Origin: Symbiodinium kawagutii
Taxonomy: Eukaryota; Sar; Dinophyceae; Suessiales; Symbiodiniaceae
DNA: 64,000 nucleotides
Direction: 5' to 3'
Assembly (NCBI GenBank): GCA_009767595.1
Contig: VSDK01026445.1
Location: 11,135-75,134, forward strand
This document shows positions 23,301 to 35,289 of this stretch, one piece after another. Numbering within the stretch: position 1 is the first letter of the stretch; each line of letters starts with the position of its first letter. Below the pieces are notes generated by a model. The model did no database searches, was not told the origin of the DNA, and saw nothing but the letters and a program-made list of their open reading frames with translations. The position numbers and the translations under genes are program-made.

Positions 23301-23999
23301 TTAATAGGATGGCGTCTATCATGATTAAGCACACGGAATTGCACACAACAAACTGTGGAACGACACTGGTTCAGGTTGCCACTCAACTATTTTCCAGCAA
23401 GGATCTCCTCCCCCCAAACCAAAGATGCACCATATCTCAAGGACTCCTTGGCCGCGGCTGGCACGGTGCAACAAACTATCAGGTAGAAGGGCAGTTTGTA
23501 GAATCGGCCGGGACATCAACTCGGAATACCATTCATGCTACCGTAAAGCATCTCCAGAAAAACTTCAAGCCCAACGTGCACTAATAATCATACTCCATTT
23601 TTAGCCATATTTGCACGAGCACCTGCTGATGATCAAGTGTGACTGTTACGCACGTGCTTTCTTGTGAAACCCTGTGCACCCTTGCGGCCTCCACTAAAGA
23701 ATCAGCGGAGGAGCCAGCTACGCTACGACCCTTACGGTTTGGCATTGGCTTGAAAAAACAATTGGATCTTCGGAATCCTGTCCAAACACTACACTAGCCT
23801 GTACCCCAATGCAACGCAAGATTCCAAGCGCAAAGGCAATGTACCTCGGTCCATTTCATGTTGTAGACTCGAAAAAGGGAGAAACGTGAAGAGCTGTTGG
23901 GAGCCCAAAATAATGGAACAAGCCTCTGGCATCCTGGAAGTGCCTCTACACTTTTGCTGGTTTTTCTCAATGCTTGGGGTGAATTTTCATCTTTTTTGA

Positions 24000-24880
24000 T
24001 ACCCCATTCCCACAATTTCAAACTTCAATGAATGGGGCATATGTTCCCATACATGTTCAAAGCTGGGAAGACTTGGAGAAGTGGCGCCACCGATGGCCGT
24101 CTTCAGTTGAGCCACTTCCGCGCACCATGGGCGCCAAGACCTCCACACCTCGGAATCTGTCGGAATTTGACGCCATGGCAAGGCCGGACAATGCACAAAT
24201 ATGCGCAGGGTTCAGGAATTGGCAAAGGAATTGTGATACCGATTGGTCTTAGGAAAACACATCCCATGAAACACAAGAGCCAATACAAGAAGAAGTATTA
24301 CGATCTCCGGCAGATGCCATCTACATGCTTTGCTTGAAATATTAACTGGTCACCGGGTTCTTTGCTTCAAGGCTGCAGGTTTGCATGAGATTGTATGAGC
24401 ATGTCATGAGGCTAATCATCGAAACCTAATGCTGATGCCCACAGATTCATGGTAGGCCTCGCCTTTCTTTCCGATCTGCCTTGTGACCTTGATGATGGCA
24501 TCCCCTGAACTTCTGAACTTGTAATCATGGATGAAATGAAAAAACGAACCTGGTTGAATTTGGGCATTGCCCCAACTCAACGATCCTCCAAATGGATTTG
24601 ATGCAACCATTGGACCACCCAGGCTTTGAGCCAGAAATGTCTGCGCCTGTGAACTGTACGCGCCAAACTTTGGAATTCAGCACCAACTTCCAACCACAGC
24701 CCTGATCAGCTCAAAAACGAACCGGAACATCAAACCTTCAGGATGTTCAGGTGCATAACGCTGCACAGCTTCAAACGGTTTTGACTCAAAAACCATGATA
24801 TCCCTGTATACAATGTTTGCCAATGGCCTGAGTCCGGAAATACCCCGATGGGCACGATGTACAGGTGCCGTTGGAATCGA
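24000..24880 (-). other. Three candidate exons of one unknown gene
   Basis: About 24000-24190: DSEVWRSWRPWCAEVAQLKT, then SLPSFEHVWEHMPHSLKFEI. 24416-24610: NPFGGSLSWGNAQIQPGSFF, then DYKFRSSGDAIIKVTRQIGK. About 24685-24860: ANIVYRDIMVFESKPFEAVQ, then RYAPEHPEGLMFRFVFELIR. All are minus-strand, protein-like and closely spaced, so they probably belong to one gene. I do not recognise it. Confidence 0.4.
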
Positions 24881-25363
24881 ACTGGCCTCAGGAAGTCAGT
24901 ACAAACCCTGAGAGGCTCTTGGTGTGAAATGGTGGGCCTGAATGAACATATTCTTTTCATCCCAGGTTAGGTTCCAGCTTTTGAAAATGTTGCTGCAGTC
25001 ATCCTTGGGGTGCTTTTCGAAGGGAAACTTTTACTGGCAAAATCTGGCTTATCATGTTTGAGGGTGCAAACCATAACTTTTTGGTCACTCCCACAAGCTA
25101 TTGCCACTCCACGATAAAGTTGCTGGCAACTCCTTCCGGATCACTGCGCTTCAGCGCGGCACCGTCAGCGCAGCTTTTGAAGCAGCTACCTGGTCCAGCT
25201 ATGAGATTTGACAAATGCGGTAGCTGGCTGTGCAGAAGCACAGGCAGCTTGACGACACGACTCGACGCGTGAATGCGTATGCATAGGTAGATATATCAAG
25301 CAGAATTTCTTACAGTAAGAAACATATACACATAACAATGCATCGACGCACATCTAAAACAAG

Positions 25364-25383
25364 GTCTCTCTCTCTCTCTCTCG
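25364..25383. repeat. (CT)n tract
   Basis: About ten CT units on the plus strand. Confidence 0.95.
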
Positions 25384-25509
25384 CTCTGTAAGTGCATGCG
25401 TGCCTCCCAACGGAACACAAGGATGATCATAACTATTACTGTCAGCAGTGATTTGTGAGCAAGAAAATGGACGAAGGCTGCTAACGTCACTCTCTGCAAC
25501 TGCCAGTCA

Positions 25510-25760
25510 TCAAAGCCATACAACTGCTGAAGTCACTGGGAGATCATCGTACTGGGAGAGTTCTGTCCCGTCGCCCTGCCTTGGTCCGCGCTGAGCCTCA
25601 CGTATGCCTCTCCTGAGACTGGAATCCCTAACTGCATCGTGTCTGTCTACTCGGGGTTCAACTGGGTTCAATCGGGTTGCAGCATAGATCACTACACAGC
25701 ATGTTTCTTCGGATGGGAAACAGGCACCTTGCAATAATGGCTTTGCCGCATCGAAGTATA
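25510..25760 (-). other. Candidate coding segment, unknown
   Basis: The minus frame reads LYFDAAKPLLQGACFPSEET, then SSLRRGIREAQRGPRQGDGT and ELSQYDDLPVTSAV. It may contain an intron. It lies next to the exon at 25876-26026 and may be the same gene. Confidence 0.3.
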
Positions 25761-25875
25761 GCGCCAGTTGGTACAAATCAAAATTACAGATACAGTAATT
25801 ACATGTAATTGCAATACCTTTGCTATACCATTGAAACTTCTTGAAGTTTATGGGTTTCAAGTTTCAAGTGGATAC

Positions 25876-26026
25876 CTGTATGAAAGGGAAGCGTCATGGT
25901 GTACAAACATGTGTTCTTTGAAGATGGTCCCGTGGAGATTTGGACACTCAGCTGCACGGATGTATTCATGGATCAGTGTCCTGATCCAAAAAGGCACATT
26001 GGAATACACAGTTGGAAACTCAACTC
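25876..26026 (-). CDS. Well-formed exon, unknown protein
   Basis: A 151-nt exon from AG|GA to a GTATCC donor. Two leading and two trailing bases frame 49 codons: VEFPTVYSNVPFWIRTLIHE, then YIRAAECPNLHGTIFKEHMF. Strongly protein-like, with a possible amphipathic helix. An upstream segment at about 26140-26230 (LGSILAVPKDSAASAGHVLQ) may be the preceding exon. Family unknown. Confidence 0.55.
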
Positions 26027-26106
26027 CTGCTGGTGTTTCGATCTTTGCATTTGTTGGGTTCCGCTGCCTGGGGCAAAGTCTATTGGACAAATCAAGCTAC
26101 CACTGA

Positions 26107-26128
26107 GTCTCTCTCTCTCTCTCTCTCT
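26107..26128. repeat. (CT)n tract
   Basis: Eleven CT units on the plus strand, between two candidate exons. Confidence 0.95.
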
Positions 26129-26459
26129 GCATCTGATGATGGTGTTTGCACCGATCCAACCGTCTCCTGCAGCACATGCCCGGCACTCGCGGCGCTGTCT
26201 TTCGGAACTGCCAAGATGCTGCCCAGGGTAAGGCATGGAGGGGCTATCTTGAACAGTCCCAGGAGGGGGGTAATCTCCTTAACAAATTAAGCATTCACAA
26301 CGGCTAGACGACTCAATCACGATCCCTTTTGAAGGAAACACTAGGTTAGCCGTGGGTGTAGGCTTCAACTGGAAAAGCAGCAGTCACATCAAAAGAGCCT
26401 TTTTTTTCAAAAACACGCACGCATTCTTTTGCCTGGGGCCTCCCACATATATCATAATT

Positions 26460-26715
26460 GAATTATATTTACCTTACATATCATACAGCAATACATGAAC
26501 CAATCAATGAATAAAAAAAGAATATACACACACATACAAATACACAGTATATATATATATATATAAACCACAGTGTACATATATAAACATATGTACATAC
26601 ATACATACCTTTGTGTGTCGTATGGATGCATGTTAATATATAAATATATATATATATATACAAAAATATACAAATACATAAATAAATAAAAACAATAAAT
26701 AAATAAAGAAAAACA
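26460..26715. repeat. TA/CA-rich microsatellite region
   Basis: (CA)n, (TA)n, (TACA)n and (AAAT)n runs in one AT-rich block. No gene. Confidence 0.9.
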
Positions 26716-27099
26716 TATATCCAGCGTAGTGTGGTGTCAAGCCTTGCCACCTGTGGATATGTAATCACAGGCATCGTTTTCGTGGAACATGGGGATTTTG
26801 TTAATGTCCATCCATGAATGCTTGTACGAGCATTTCATGAAGATGTTTTTCTACTGCATGGGCTGCATGGGAGAGTCATACCCCATCATTCACATGTAAT
26901 GTCACCAAAGAAGCTCAGTGTGCATGTTCTTTTCCAAACGCGCTTGTGGGTGGAATGAGTGTCCTCTTCGGATGCTGATTTGTGACATGCTCTCATCAAA
27001 TGTGGGTGTCCTGTGACGATCAACTTTTGATAGTTTTACATTATATTTCTCAGTATATTTTTGGACTTTGCATGATTGATAACATTACTTTCATTTCTT

Positions 27100-27660
27100 A
27101 AAAATATATTTCTGCGGGATGGAATGGATCGAGATGCATGTTGTCACAACATTATCTTCACCCTGGCGGCACCTCCACACAGATTTCTGGAGCAGCTCTG
27201 CACACAAGATGCACTGGTCAATATGGAACCCCCAACCTGGGAAGATCTTGGACGCGAGGGTGGTGATTACTTGCTTTACTTGGTCGGGTGGTCTTCCATG
27301 GTCTTCATTGTGATTATTCACTTGACTCGAATCTTGGCACTCCATTTATGAAGTGTCAGAATTGGGTTTGTATACAGCGGTTTGTCGACAAAGCGCCGTC
27401 CAAAGAGCTGGGCATCCACGGGTCCAAACAAGTATACGGGCTCACGGAAAGTACAAATCAAGCCATCCCCTGGAAGTTTTTTCAATAGATATCAAAGGGG
27501 TCACTTGAGACGCGACACTGAAACCAAAATCGCCCGCTATCAGACCCGACATCCCGCAGAAACTTGCCAAAGTGCCATAGAGTGGAGGAAAAGGAACCGT
27601 GCAATTGCGGACCTGCCCAGAGGTTGTGCCACGACTCATGGAGTCTCATGGTGCACTTTG
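27100..27660 (-). other. Candidate exons, unknown gene
   Basis: About 27485-27660: STLWHFGKFLRDVGSDSGRF, then WFQCRVSSDPFDIY. About 27360-27450: REPVYLFGPVDAQLFGRRFV, then DKPLYTNPIL. About 27240-27300: QVKQVITTLASKIFP before a GT. Hydrophobic cores and aromatic residues look like a folded enzyme. I cannot name it. Together with 24.0-26.2 kb this may be one gene. Confidence 0.45.
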
Positions 27661-28911
27661 AAAAGTTGAAACTCAAGTTGACTCTTTCATGTTTTTGCAC
27701 GTTTTCAAACATTGCATGATTTCAAGTTGTCAAACATATCCAATCATATCCAATGGTTTTTCCGAAAAAACTCGCATGTATTGCATACTTTTTTCTCACC
27801 CAGCCAGCCACCGATTGACCAAGCAACCAACCATTCTACAGAGGTTTAGAAAACATTGGTTAGCTGCTACCTTTATTCGCTTTATTTGAACGTCATTGTG
27901 TAGAACTACACAGGCATACTTTGTCCGATTGACTTGATTGTGCATCTTTTTTGGACACTTAGTCTTACACACACATACTTGGTCAAGCATTTCAGAATTG
28001 GTGTGATATCGGAAATAAAGCAGGCAAAGGCAAAGATTATGACCCTGCACATCACTAAACTGGCACCAAATTACATAGCCTGCAGCAAGGACAGCGCGGT
28101 AAACCTCACCCAAAATCCTGGGAAATGATGTCGACTTAACGATCGAACTGCGCAACTTCTGGTGTTGGAAAGCAAGCAGGTCCACACACACGCACACAAC
28201 TTTTTCCAAAGCAGCCTCTATGATGAAGACAGCTGACTCTAGGCTCACAAACAAATATTCATAGTGTGTTTCTTAATCGAACGTGACAATGGGACATAAT
28301 TTGAAAATTTAGAGCTTTCCAGAGAATGGAAGTTGAAAACCATTGACAATTTCAGCAGCAAACCCATGCAAAACTCTGTTTTAAGATACTCCAAACTTTC
28401 TCCAAACTGTCAACCCCAGGTGTGCCCCTGGCTGCGATGAGCTTCCACTCCGCGACTTCTTGTTTGCGACTGGGCCATGCTAGGCCATGCTGGGCCATCT
28501 TGTGCAGCGCACTTCCCATGGTGTCGAGGTCGGGAGGCTCCAGCTTAGCAGCCTCAGCTTTGGGAAGCCACTGAGGTCATTCGAGGTGAAGGTATGGATA
28601 GACCTAGGTTTGTTCATTTTGTTCTAAAGATTTGTAAAGCACGATTCCATGCGGTGCTTTGCATCAACGCCAATTTCAACAAAGTCACGGCGAACGCCAC
28701 TCCAAGATTTTGACCTGTTCTGCACCTGGCTGTGAGGCTTGATATGCTGGGCTGGTTTTGAAATACATCTCCGACTACGCCAAGACATGCCATGACTATG
28801 CTGATCACCAGCGGGGAAAGGTACACTGTGCACCCCGGGCAGCTCTTGCCCATGGATAGCCATGGTCAATATCGTATGCAATCTTTACCTGGTTGCTAGG
28901 AAAAACCCTAC
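27661..28911 (-). other. Unassigned sequence with open minus frames
   Basis: The 27796-28254 frame contains LESAVFIIEAALEKV and FPRILGEVYRAVLAAGYVIW. 28624-28881 contains PAQHIKPHSQVQNRSKSW. Exons are possible; no family recognised. Confidence 0.25.
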
Positions 28912-29436
28912 CTGCCAAGAAGGTCACCTGTTCTAGGATATCATCAAAACCTCCATCAAATCTATCATCTTTTGGATGATGGCGCCTGTATGAAAGGTCA
29001 ATTGTCCAACGCATCGCATGACTCTGAGTTTCGAGGGTGATATGTACGGTGAAAATGTTGATTATGGGAGCACCTACAGCCCAGGGTCGCCTCCCAGAAC
29101 TCTTGCATCTGGCTCACTGAGCAGGCTACTTAGGATGGACATTTTCCAAGAGGCTCATGGGCTTGCGCGCACCAACTTGGGCATCACCACAGACTCAATT
29201 TTTACCACTTTGGTGAGCACTTTGAAGTCATCCCAACTCCCTCCTACTATTATGGATTTCCAAAGGAAGTATTCCTTTGCGGCCGCCTCTCTGCCATTCT
29301 CTGCCCCTCTCTCCATCTCTCTTGCACAATCTCTCATATTTTCAAACATGAATCTTGCCTGACTTGTCCATCCGCTACCCCAACTTCGGCACCCTTGCAG
29401 CCTTCGAAAAGGTGACTGTCTAGCCACATGCAGCCA
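28912..29436 (-). CDS. Probable phytanoyl-CoA dioxygenase family protein, two exons
   Basis: An Fe(II)/2-oxoglutarate-dependent dioxygenase of the PhyH type. Exon 29364-29436 (73 nt, AG to GTCAGG) reads GCMWLDSHLFEGCKGAEVGV. It resembles the family's GCMW...GSH strand, but lacks the usual PGSH spacing. Exon 28912-29073 (162 nt, AG|GT to GTAGGG) reads IINIFTVHITLETQSHAMRW, then TIDLSYRRHHPKDDRF. The pattern F-T-x-H...N/Q-S...M-R-W/L-S/T-x-D-x-R/S-Y matches the C-terminal iron-binding His and the 2-oxoglutarate-binding Arg region. The two exons are not in compatible phase, so at least one exon lies between them. The H-x-D exon upstream was not found. Confidence 0.55.
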
Positions 29437-30041
29437 CTCAGTGACCATCTCCATCCAGTGACTTCTTCCAACCCAATTTTTGCAGAAAAGCACGTTTTCT
29501 TTCAAAACCTGAGAGCAATGCTAGAGAGTGCTCAAGAGTGAGCCCGACTCAGCGACTTTTTTCATCTACAAATGTTGAGCTGGATTCAAACATAGTCCCG
29601 TACATGACATCATGTTACCATCGACCCTGCATGCGCTGGCAGTACCAAACGCATGCTCACACACGTTTTCTGAAAGGTAAGCATCTGCACAAGCCTGCAC
29701 GCCTGTCTATACAAGACATTGAGGCGCATTGCACTTACATGCAATACATGCAAACACCTCCCTTGCATGTCAAGAAAAAAGTGTACAACAGCCAAATCAT
29801 GCTGAATCAATTTCATAGGTGTGTCTACATAGTTATTTGCATCTACATCCTTGATACTCTGAGTGGTGTCAGTGGACGGACTTGACAGCTTGCTGCAATG
29901 CACATTGTTCCTTTCTGAGTCTCAGGAAGGTATACTGTTCCCAGACTTTTCCCATGTCTGGTTTCCTCGGTTTTCATCTGTTTCTATCTGTTTCCGTCTC
30001 ATTCCTGCCAGATCTTTATCGTCTTTATTTATCTGCTTTGC

Positions 30042-30351
30042 AACCAGGCAACCCATGGCTCGTCCAAGGGCTTGCATGGTGACCTTCGAACGTTGGCTAG
30101 GGAGGCTCAAAGCCAGGGAACAAATAGTGAAGAGTGAAGAGATTCAAATTTTTCGTGGACCATGCCTATTCACCAGAAATTGCTCATGGAAAGATCATAT
30201 TTGCTGAAGCAATGAACTTCAAACAAATCGGACTTGCCTTGTTGGGTTGCACACCGTTTGCCAGCATCTGCTTGAAGATCTTTCGCGCGGCGAAGCCACG
30301 TGGTGGCCGGCACTTTGCACAAGCATTGATCATGGAAGTCCACGTGATAAC
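30042..30351 (-). CDS. Pentatricopeptide repeat protein, two exons
   Basis: PPR proteins bind organelle RNA through 35-residue helical hairpins. Exon 30238-30351 (114 nt, 38 codons, phase 0 at both ends) reads VITWTSMINACAKCRPPRGF, then AARKIFKQMLANGVQPNK, a full repeat. Its donor is GCAAGT (GC-AG intron). Exon 30042-30083 continues VTMQALGRAMGCLV, so the joined text GVQPNKVT...L..A.G is textbook PPR. Its 3' end could be three bases shorter. Neighbouring repeats were not located. The gene may start near 31-32 kb. Confidence 0.82.
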
Positions 30352-30681
30352 CTGGTGCCAGCATCCCCAAGTTGCCCCAGCTTCCACCAACATAATGTAA
30401 CGGATCATATGTTCACATGTAGATGTGAAAAATGATGAGTCAATCAACCAACAAGAGCAAATAGATGCAAACACGTAAAAATATGTGAGACAAGATCCAA
30501 TGATATCAAAAGAGATGGGCGGAGGTTTGCTTTCGAAACCCGAAAACCGAGAGCAACCAGCAACCAGCATTTGAGCCTCTAAGTTGCCAAAACCTAAACC
30601 CTCAAACTTCAAACCCTAAACAAGCGAGAAGCTGTTAGCGATATATGGAAGGCTTCGAGCGCTCGGAACCCCTAAACGCTC

Positions 30682-30682
30682 C

Positions 30683-30721
<39 letters not shown>
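30682..30721. repeat. (CAT)n microsatellite
   Basis: About thirteen CAT units on the plus strand (ATG on the gene strand). Confidence 0.96.
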
Positions 30722-31059
30722 AGGTCGAAAAACGAAAACAGAATTCTGAGATGCGAAGACGGAAACCCGAAAAACCGTTTTCGAACACCCGAAAGCTGGA
30801 AGCCCAAACCGAACAAAATATAAGTCTCTATCAGTTTTGTATCTATGGCTCTATACCTACATCTACGTCTATACATATTACCTATATATCATTATATATC
30901 CTAGATCTCTATCTATCTCAACATGCTGTCTGCTGTGGGAAGGTCTTGGATCTGCTGCGGCTTGGCCCATCCACACGGGATCGTCTCTCTGGCTGGATGA
31001 GGTGCCGGGCACTAAGTTGATGGAAGGCTGTCAGATACTGTGAGGGATCTCTGCCATGG

Positions 31060-31200
31060 TTCATGGAATAGACATGTATATCAATAAGTATCTAAATATA
31101 TAGATATGTGTGTATATATGATTGTAAATGTGTATATATGTGTAAATAGGTGTAAATAAATAAATAAATAAATATGAAATATATATATATATATATATGC
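31060..31200. repeat. TA/TG/AAAT-rich microsatellite region
   Basis: Mixed TATATG, TAAA and (TA)n runs. No gene. Confidence 0.9.
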
Positions 31201-31377
31201 ACTTGTATGTATCACTTGTGTTGGATTGAAGCGCTTACGGCGACTTGGAACAGCAAAGTGGCTATCTTGTTAAGCAAGCTGTCAGCTGTCCGAGAGCAGG
31301 GCTCGCCATGAAACGCATGCACACAACCAAAAATATCCAAAACATATTGGAACTATTTTCAAGCTAGAGAAGTGCTG

Positions 31378-31560
31378 TCAGTTCCAAATTGGATTGGCTG
31401 TTTCAACAAATCGGGCCCGGTCCATGATGATCTCGCCGTAAATTGCAGTGCGGATTTGAGATGTCACCTGGTCCCAAAACCATTGGAGATCCTTGGCCTT
31501 TGGATGAAAAACAGGGGTCTTGCTCACACTAATGAGAATTCCAGCGTGAATTCCCCTGCT
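31378..31560 (-). other. Candidate exon, unknown
   Basis: The minus frame reads GIHAGILISVSKTPVFHPKA, then KDLQWFWDQVTSQIRTAIYG and EIIMDRARFVETANPIW. Strongly protein-like over 60 codons. Ends not fixed. It could precede the PPR exons, but shows no PPR motif. Confidence 0.4.
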
Positions 31561-32229
31561 TAATGGGCACATAGGGCTTCAAGGGCCGCGAAGCTCCCCA
31601 TAAGCAAGAGAGACCAGATTCTTGGCGCCGCTGCAAAGCACTACGGTTCCAAGATGTTCCAAGCTACACTTGGCTCCACTTTCGCTGCAGTCATTCCTTA
31701 GCTGGGAGCGGTCACCCTGTCATCTGGACCCCGGGAAAGCTGGTGCCCAAGGATCTGCTGGATCTGATGGGCACTTTCCAATCCCTGCTACCACTTCCAA
31801 GGCTTCCCTTTGAGCCGATGTTCTAAGTCTATGTGTTGGATTTGGCACTGGATGCGGGACGCAGGCGCCACAATCCAAAGTGGAACAACATGCACCAAAG
31901 TGCCCATTAAATTTTGGCCCCAGCATATTCTTTGGGCAAAGTGGCTCCTAAGACGCAGCCCCTGCACAGTGGACCCCCTTGGTGTTTAGCTGGATCAATA
32001 AGCCGTTTTAATACAGTTGTATCATTTTATGATTTTTATGTTTACCATTATATGCCTGTACTTATCCCAGTTAACCTTAGTGTAGCTAGACTTAGGGGGC
32101 CCCTCCTTGGGACTGCACGGACAGAGCATAAAAAAGACCTTTTTGCACCGTTCCTGCGACGGAGACTCCGATTCTGCGGGAGGCAACAGCAGAACAGCCG
32201 CCTACTTGTCGGGATGTCCGTAATGTGCC

Positions 32230-33120
32230 CTCACAACCAACAGGATCTCTCTCGCTCTCCTAGCGCTACCCGACTTTGTTTAGTGAACTGGACATCCCTG
32301 GCATCTGGAATCCGTTAGCTGGTGAAAAGAGTCAATTTTCCGTGAAACTCCTACTCTCAAAAGACACTGAAGAGACACTGGCACAGCTGAACGGCCATGA
32401 TGGAGGATATCTGTGCTCATACCAAGCCTCTTCACGTCGTCATTTTGACATTCCGAGCGGAAAGCTCCATCCGCTTTCGACGCAGCTTGCTAGTTGACTG
32501 TCGGCTTTGCTGCCGCTGATGATGCCATGGAATACCAGTGTGATTTGGATATCTCCTTTTGTCTTCTTTGGAGCTTTGCCAAGTCTTGCTTTTGGCACAT
32601 GCTTCAACAGCAAAAAGCACAAAGTCCATCCCTCATCTTTCAGGGGCCATGTCATCAAGAACCTTTGCACCTTTGACTTGCGCCAAAATGATTTGAGTCT
32701 GAGGGAGGAACTGTACCCCAACTAGCAAGCAGCGGCTAGCAATGGCCACAAGGGATCCCTGGTGATCCATGGTGATCTCATGCGGTCACTGACAACACGG
32801 CGTACTCATTAGGGCTGTCACCATTTGGACTGGGGTGCTGGTCGATCTCTGTAACGATGGACTTGGCCTGGGATAAGCCATTCCTTGGCACAACAGGAAG
32901 CCACTGAAATCAAGAAGGACATACAAGGACGGCAAACCAATACACTGCGAAAATTTGATGAACCGACGTCACAAGTGACTCCTGACATCGATGACTGACT
33001 GCTTTGCAAGTCCTCTGATCCCTCATTAGGTTTAGCACATTTATGATAAACTGAGATGGACTTCAGGTTTTTCTCATGTCCCACTTTGATATCCCCGGAG
33101 TCAGGAACGCAACACCGAAA
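32230..33120 (-). other. Candidate exons, unknown
   Basis: About 32470-32660: DEGWTLCFLLLKHVPKARLG, then GDIQITLVFHGIISGSKADS. About 32965-33110: GDIKVGHEKNLKSISVYHKC, then AKPNEGSEDLQSSQSSMSGV before a GT. The second is a long acidic, Ser-rich segment. Families unknown. Confidence 0.35.
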
Positions 33121-34122
33121 GCTCAACAGGTTCTCAGTTACTAAATCAGCGCCTTTTATCGGAGCCATCATGTAGAATAGCTTGAATTGATAGGACCACG
33201 ACCATATATTGACACTACTGGCATTACTCATTACATCTCATTACTCTTAGAATTCGATGTGGCATCCTGCAAGGTCTTGTCAAATGCTCCTCGCGTTGTG
33301 CAGCTTGGACTTCTAAAAGTGGTCATGGTCGTATATGGTCGTGAGACATGTGATATGTGGCCGTGATCGGCCCGGGAAATCACTACCCTGCAGCAGTTGT
33401 GCAGATAGGAAATCCACGGGAACATCATGCCACGAGCTGCCACCGAGTCACTTTGGGATCTTGGAATCCTCCATATTTTCCTTGTCCTGAGCCCAGCTCA
33501 GCAACCATGGAGAAATTTCTAGATCTGGATTTGCTGTCTGACTATGTCTCACTGCTTACCCAAGTGCCACCCAACACCTGTAAGGTATGTTTGGTCGGGC
33601 ACCCTGTCAGGGCCCAAAGGCTTGTGGATTCTGTGGACTCTACTGTTCGATGCACTCCCATGCGTCATGCCCTCTCAGGGGAAAATCTTTTTCGTGCATA
33701 TTCTAGGTCCAAGTCTAGGCGTGCCATTGTCATGCTGGCCTTTGTCAAAGGACTATATCCGCTGTGCATCTTTTCCAACCCAAGCATCGTCCGCAATCAT
33801 GTCGTCATCGTCATCACATGGATTGGCCTTCAGTGTCGCGCAAGCACTGCCAAAGGAAAGAAGGAAGCAAATGAGGAACTAGAGCTTGCCAACATCAAAA
33901 CAGGTTCCTTATGGTTCCTTCGTTTCTGCATTCTCTTCAGCTGGCTTGGTACCTCATATATATCAACTGAGACTATAGATACAGTGTATTGAAGTATCAT
34001 GCTGCGATTGTCTGTTTGATGCCAAATTGATCCACAGTGTCTGTCTGTGCCGCTCTTCTAATTTCTTCTGTCATCATTCCACCTCATGCTGTCCATGCAT
34101 CACTTAGAGATACTAGAGATAC
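33121..34122. other. Conflicting open frames, not assigned
   Basis: A 211-codon plus frame (33357-33992) overlaps minus segments that look as good or better. One is ANPCDDDDDMIADDAW near 33772-33820, bounded by AG and GT. Another is ARLDLDLEYARKRFSPERA near 33670-33725. I do not annotate a gene. Confidence 0.3.
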
Positions 34123-34265
34123 CTTTGCAAGTACTTCCTAAATCTGTGATTTTCCTCAAAGGCCAAGGTCTTGAATTGTTTGACCCACTTCATGGACCCG
34201 CATCCTGCCTTCAATTCATCCGGTTCGTTGGGATCATGTTCCTCTCCAGCGGAAGAATTGAGGGA
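34123..34265 (-). CDS. Well-formed exon, unknown protein
   Basis: A 143-nt exon from tttag to a GTATCT donor: 47 codons plus two bases. It reads SLNSSAGEEHDPNEPDELKA, then CGSMKWVKQFKTLAFEENHR and FRKYLQ. An acidic start is followed by a basic helical end. Family unknown. Confidence 0.55.
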
Positions 34266-35015
34266 CTAAAGCAGCGGTGACAACCCAAGGAGCCTCATCA
34301 ATTTGGATCGCAGTATGCTCCCCTACACATTGGATATCTATAACCCCGACACGGATTCGCCAACAGCGCGGTGATCACCACTGCTGCGCAGGTGTTGATC
34401 CTCTGGACTGGAGCCAACTTGTTGATCCTGTTGGTGAGAGTTTTTATCCCTAGCTTGTCACCATTTTGTCACCTGTTTCTAAGGCTTCTCCGAACAAGTG
34501 AATAGGTCGAAGCAAAGAAAAGAGCCTATCACACTACACAAGCCAGCACGGCACAAAGTCACTAGGAAGGGTGAAAAGGACCCGAAGAAAGGTTGTGCTG
34601 ATACAACATTGCGAAGGCCATCGGCTGTGGCGCTGCCAATTTTCTATGCAAGAATTGAGGCAGCCCAAGTCCAGCCATCTCTTCTTGTGGCGACGTCTAC
34701 TAAAATCAGCGTTGTCAATGAACCATAGCTCCGGGTCATTTTTTGATGTTTCTTGATGCCTCTGACTCTACCTTGCTGAAATAGTTAGACTCTAAAGCTG
34801 GAAATGGGCGCTATCAAACTACTGGCTGACTGTTGGAACGGACTCTCAAGCCACCACGGATTGATCACACAAATCCACCCAACAGGAAATAATGCGTTTG
34901 ATATCCGAGGCTGAAGCCTGCGTGATTTCCAGTGCGACTGTTCTGGCAATTGATCTGGAACTTTGAGTAAGCTATCTGATGCTATCGTCATCCCATGGGT
35001 TTCATCATGCCAAGC

Positions 35016-35122
35016 TGTGGAAGCATCTGGTGGCCGCTCTGCGAAGCTCCTTGAAACGGATGGTGATGTCCTCTACAGAGTTCTCCTGATCAAACAGCAG
35101 CGCGGGGAAGTACCAGGCTGTG
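35016..35122 (-). CDS. Well-formed exon, unknown protein
   Basis: A 107-nt exon after tttgcag with a GC donor: one leading base, 35 codons, one trailing base. It reads TAWYFPALLFDQENSVEDIT, then IRFKELRRAATRCFH, with C/G-rich third positions. Probably in the same gene as 34123-34265, which lies downstream on this strand. Family unknown. Confidence 0.55.
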
Positions 35123-35289
35123 CTGCAAACAAAGATCTGGTCAGGTAGAGATGCTCAACTAAGAGCAAGGCAAACAAAAAGTTGCAGGTACTGCCTTTTG
35201 GATTCCAACATCTAATTGCAGTGTCTATACTCCACGATTTCTTTGCCTAAGTTTTTCAGCTCCACGTTGAAAACCTTTGAGATTCCGGA

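Noticed and set aside
33357..33992. 211-codon plus open frame
   Set aside because: No protein character or motif. Minus-strand segments over the same bases have better composition and splice borders.
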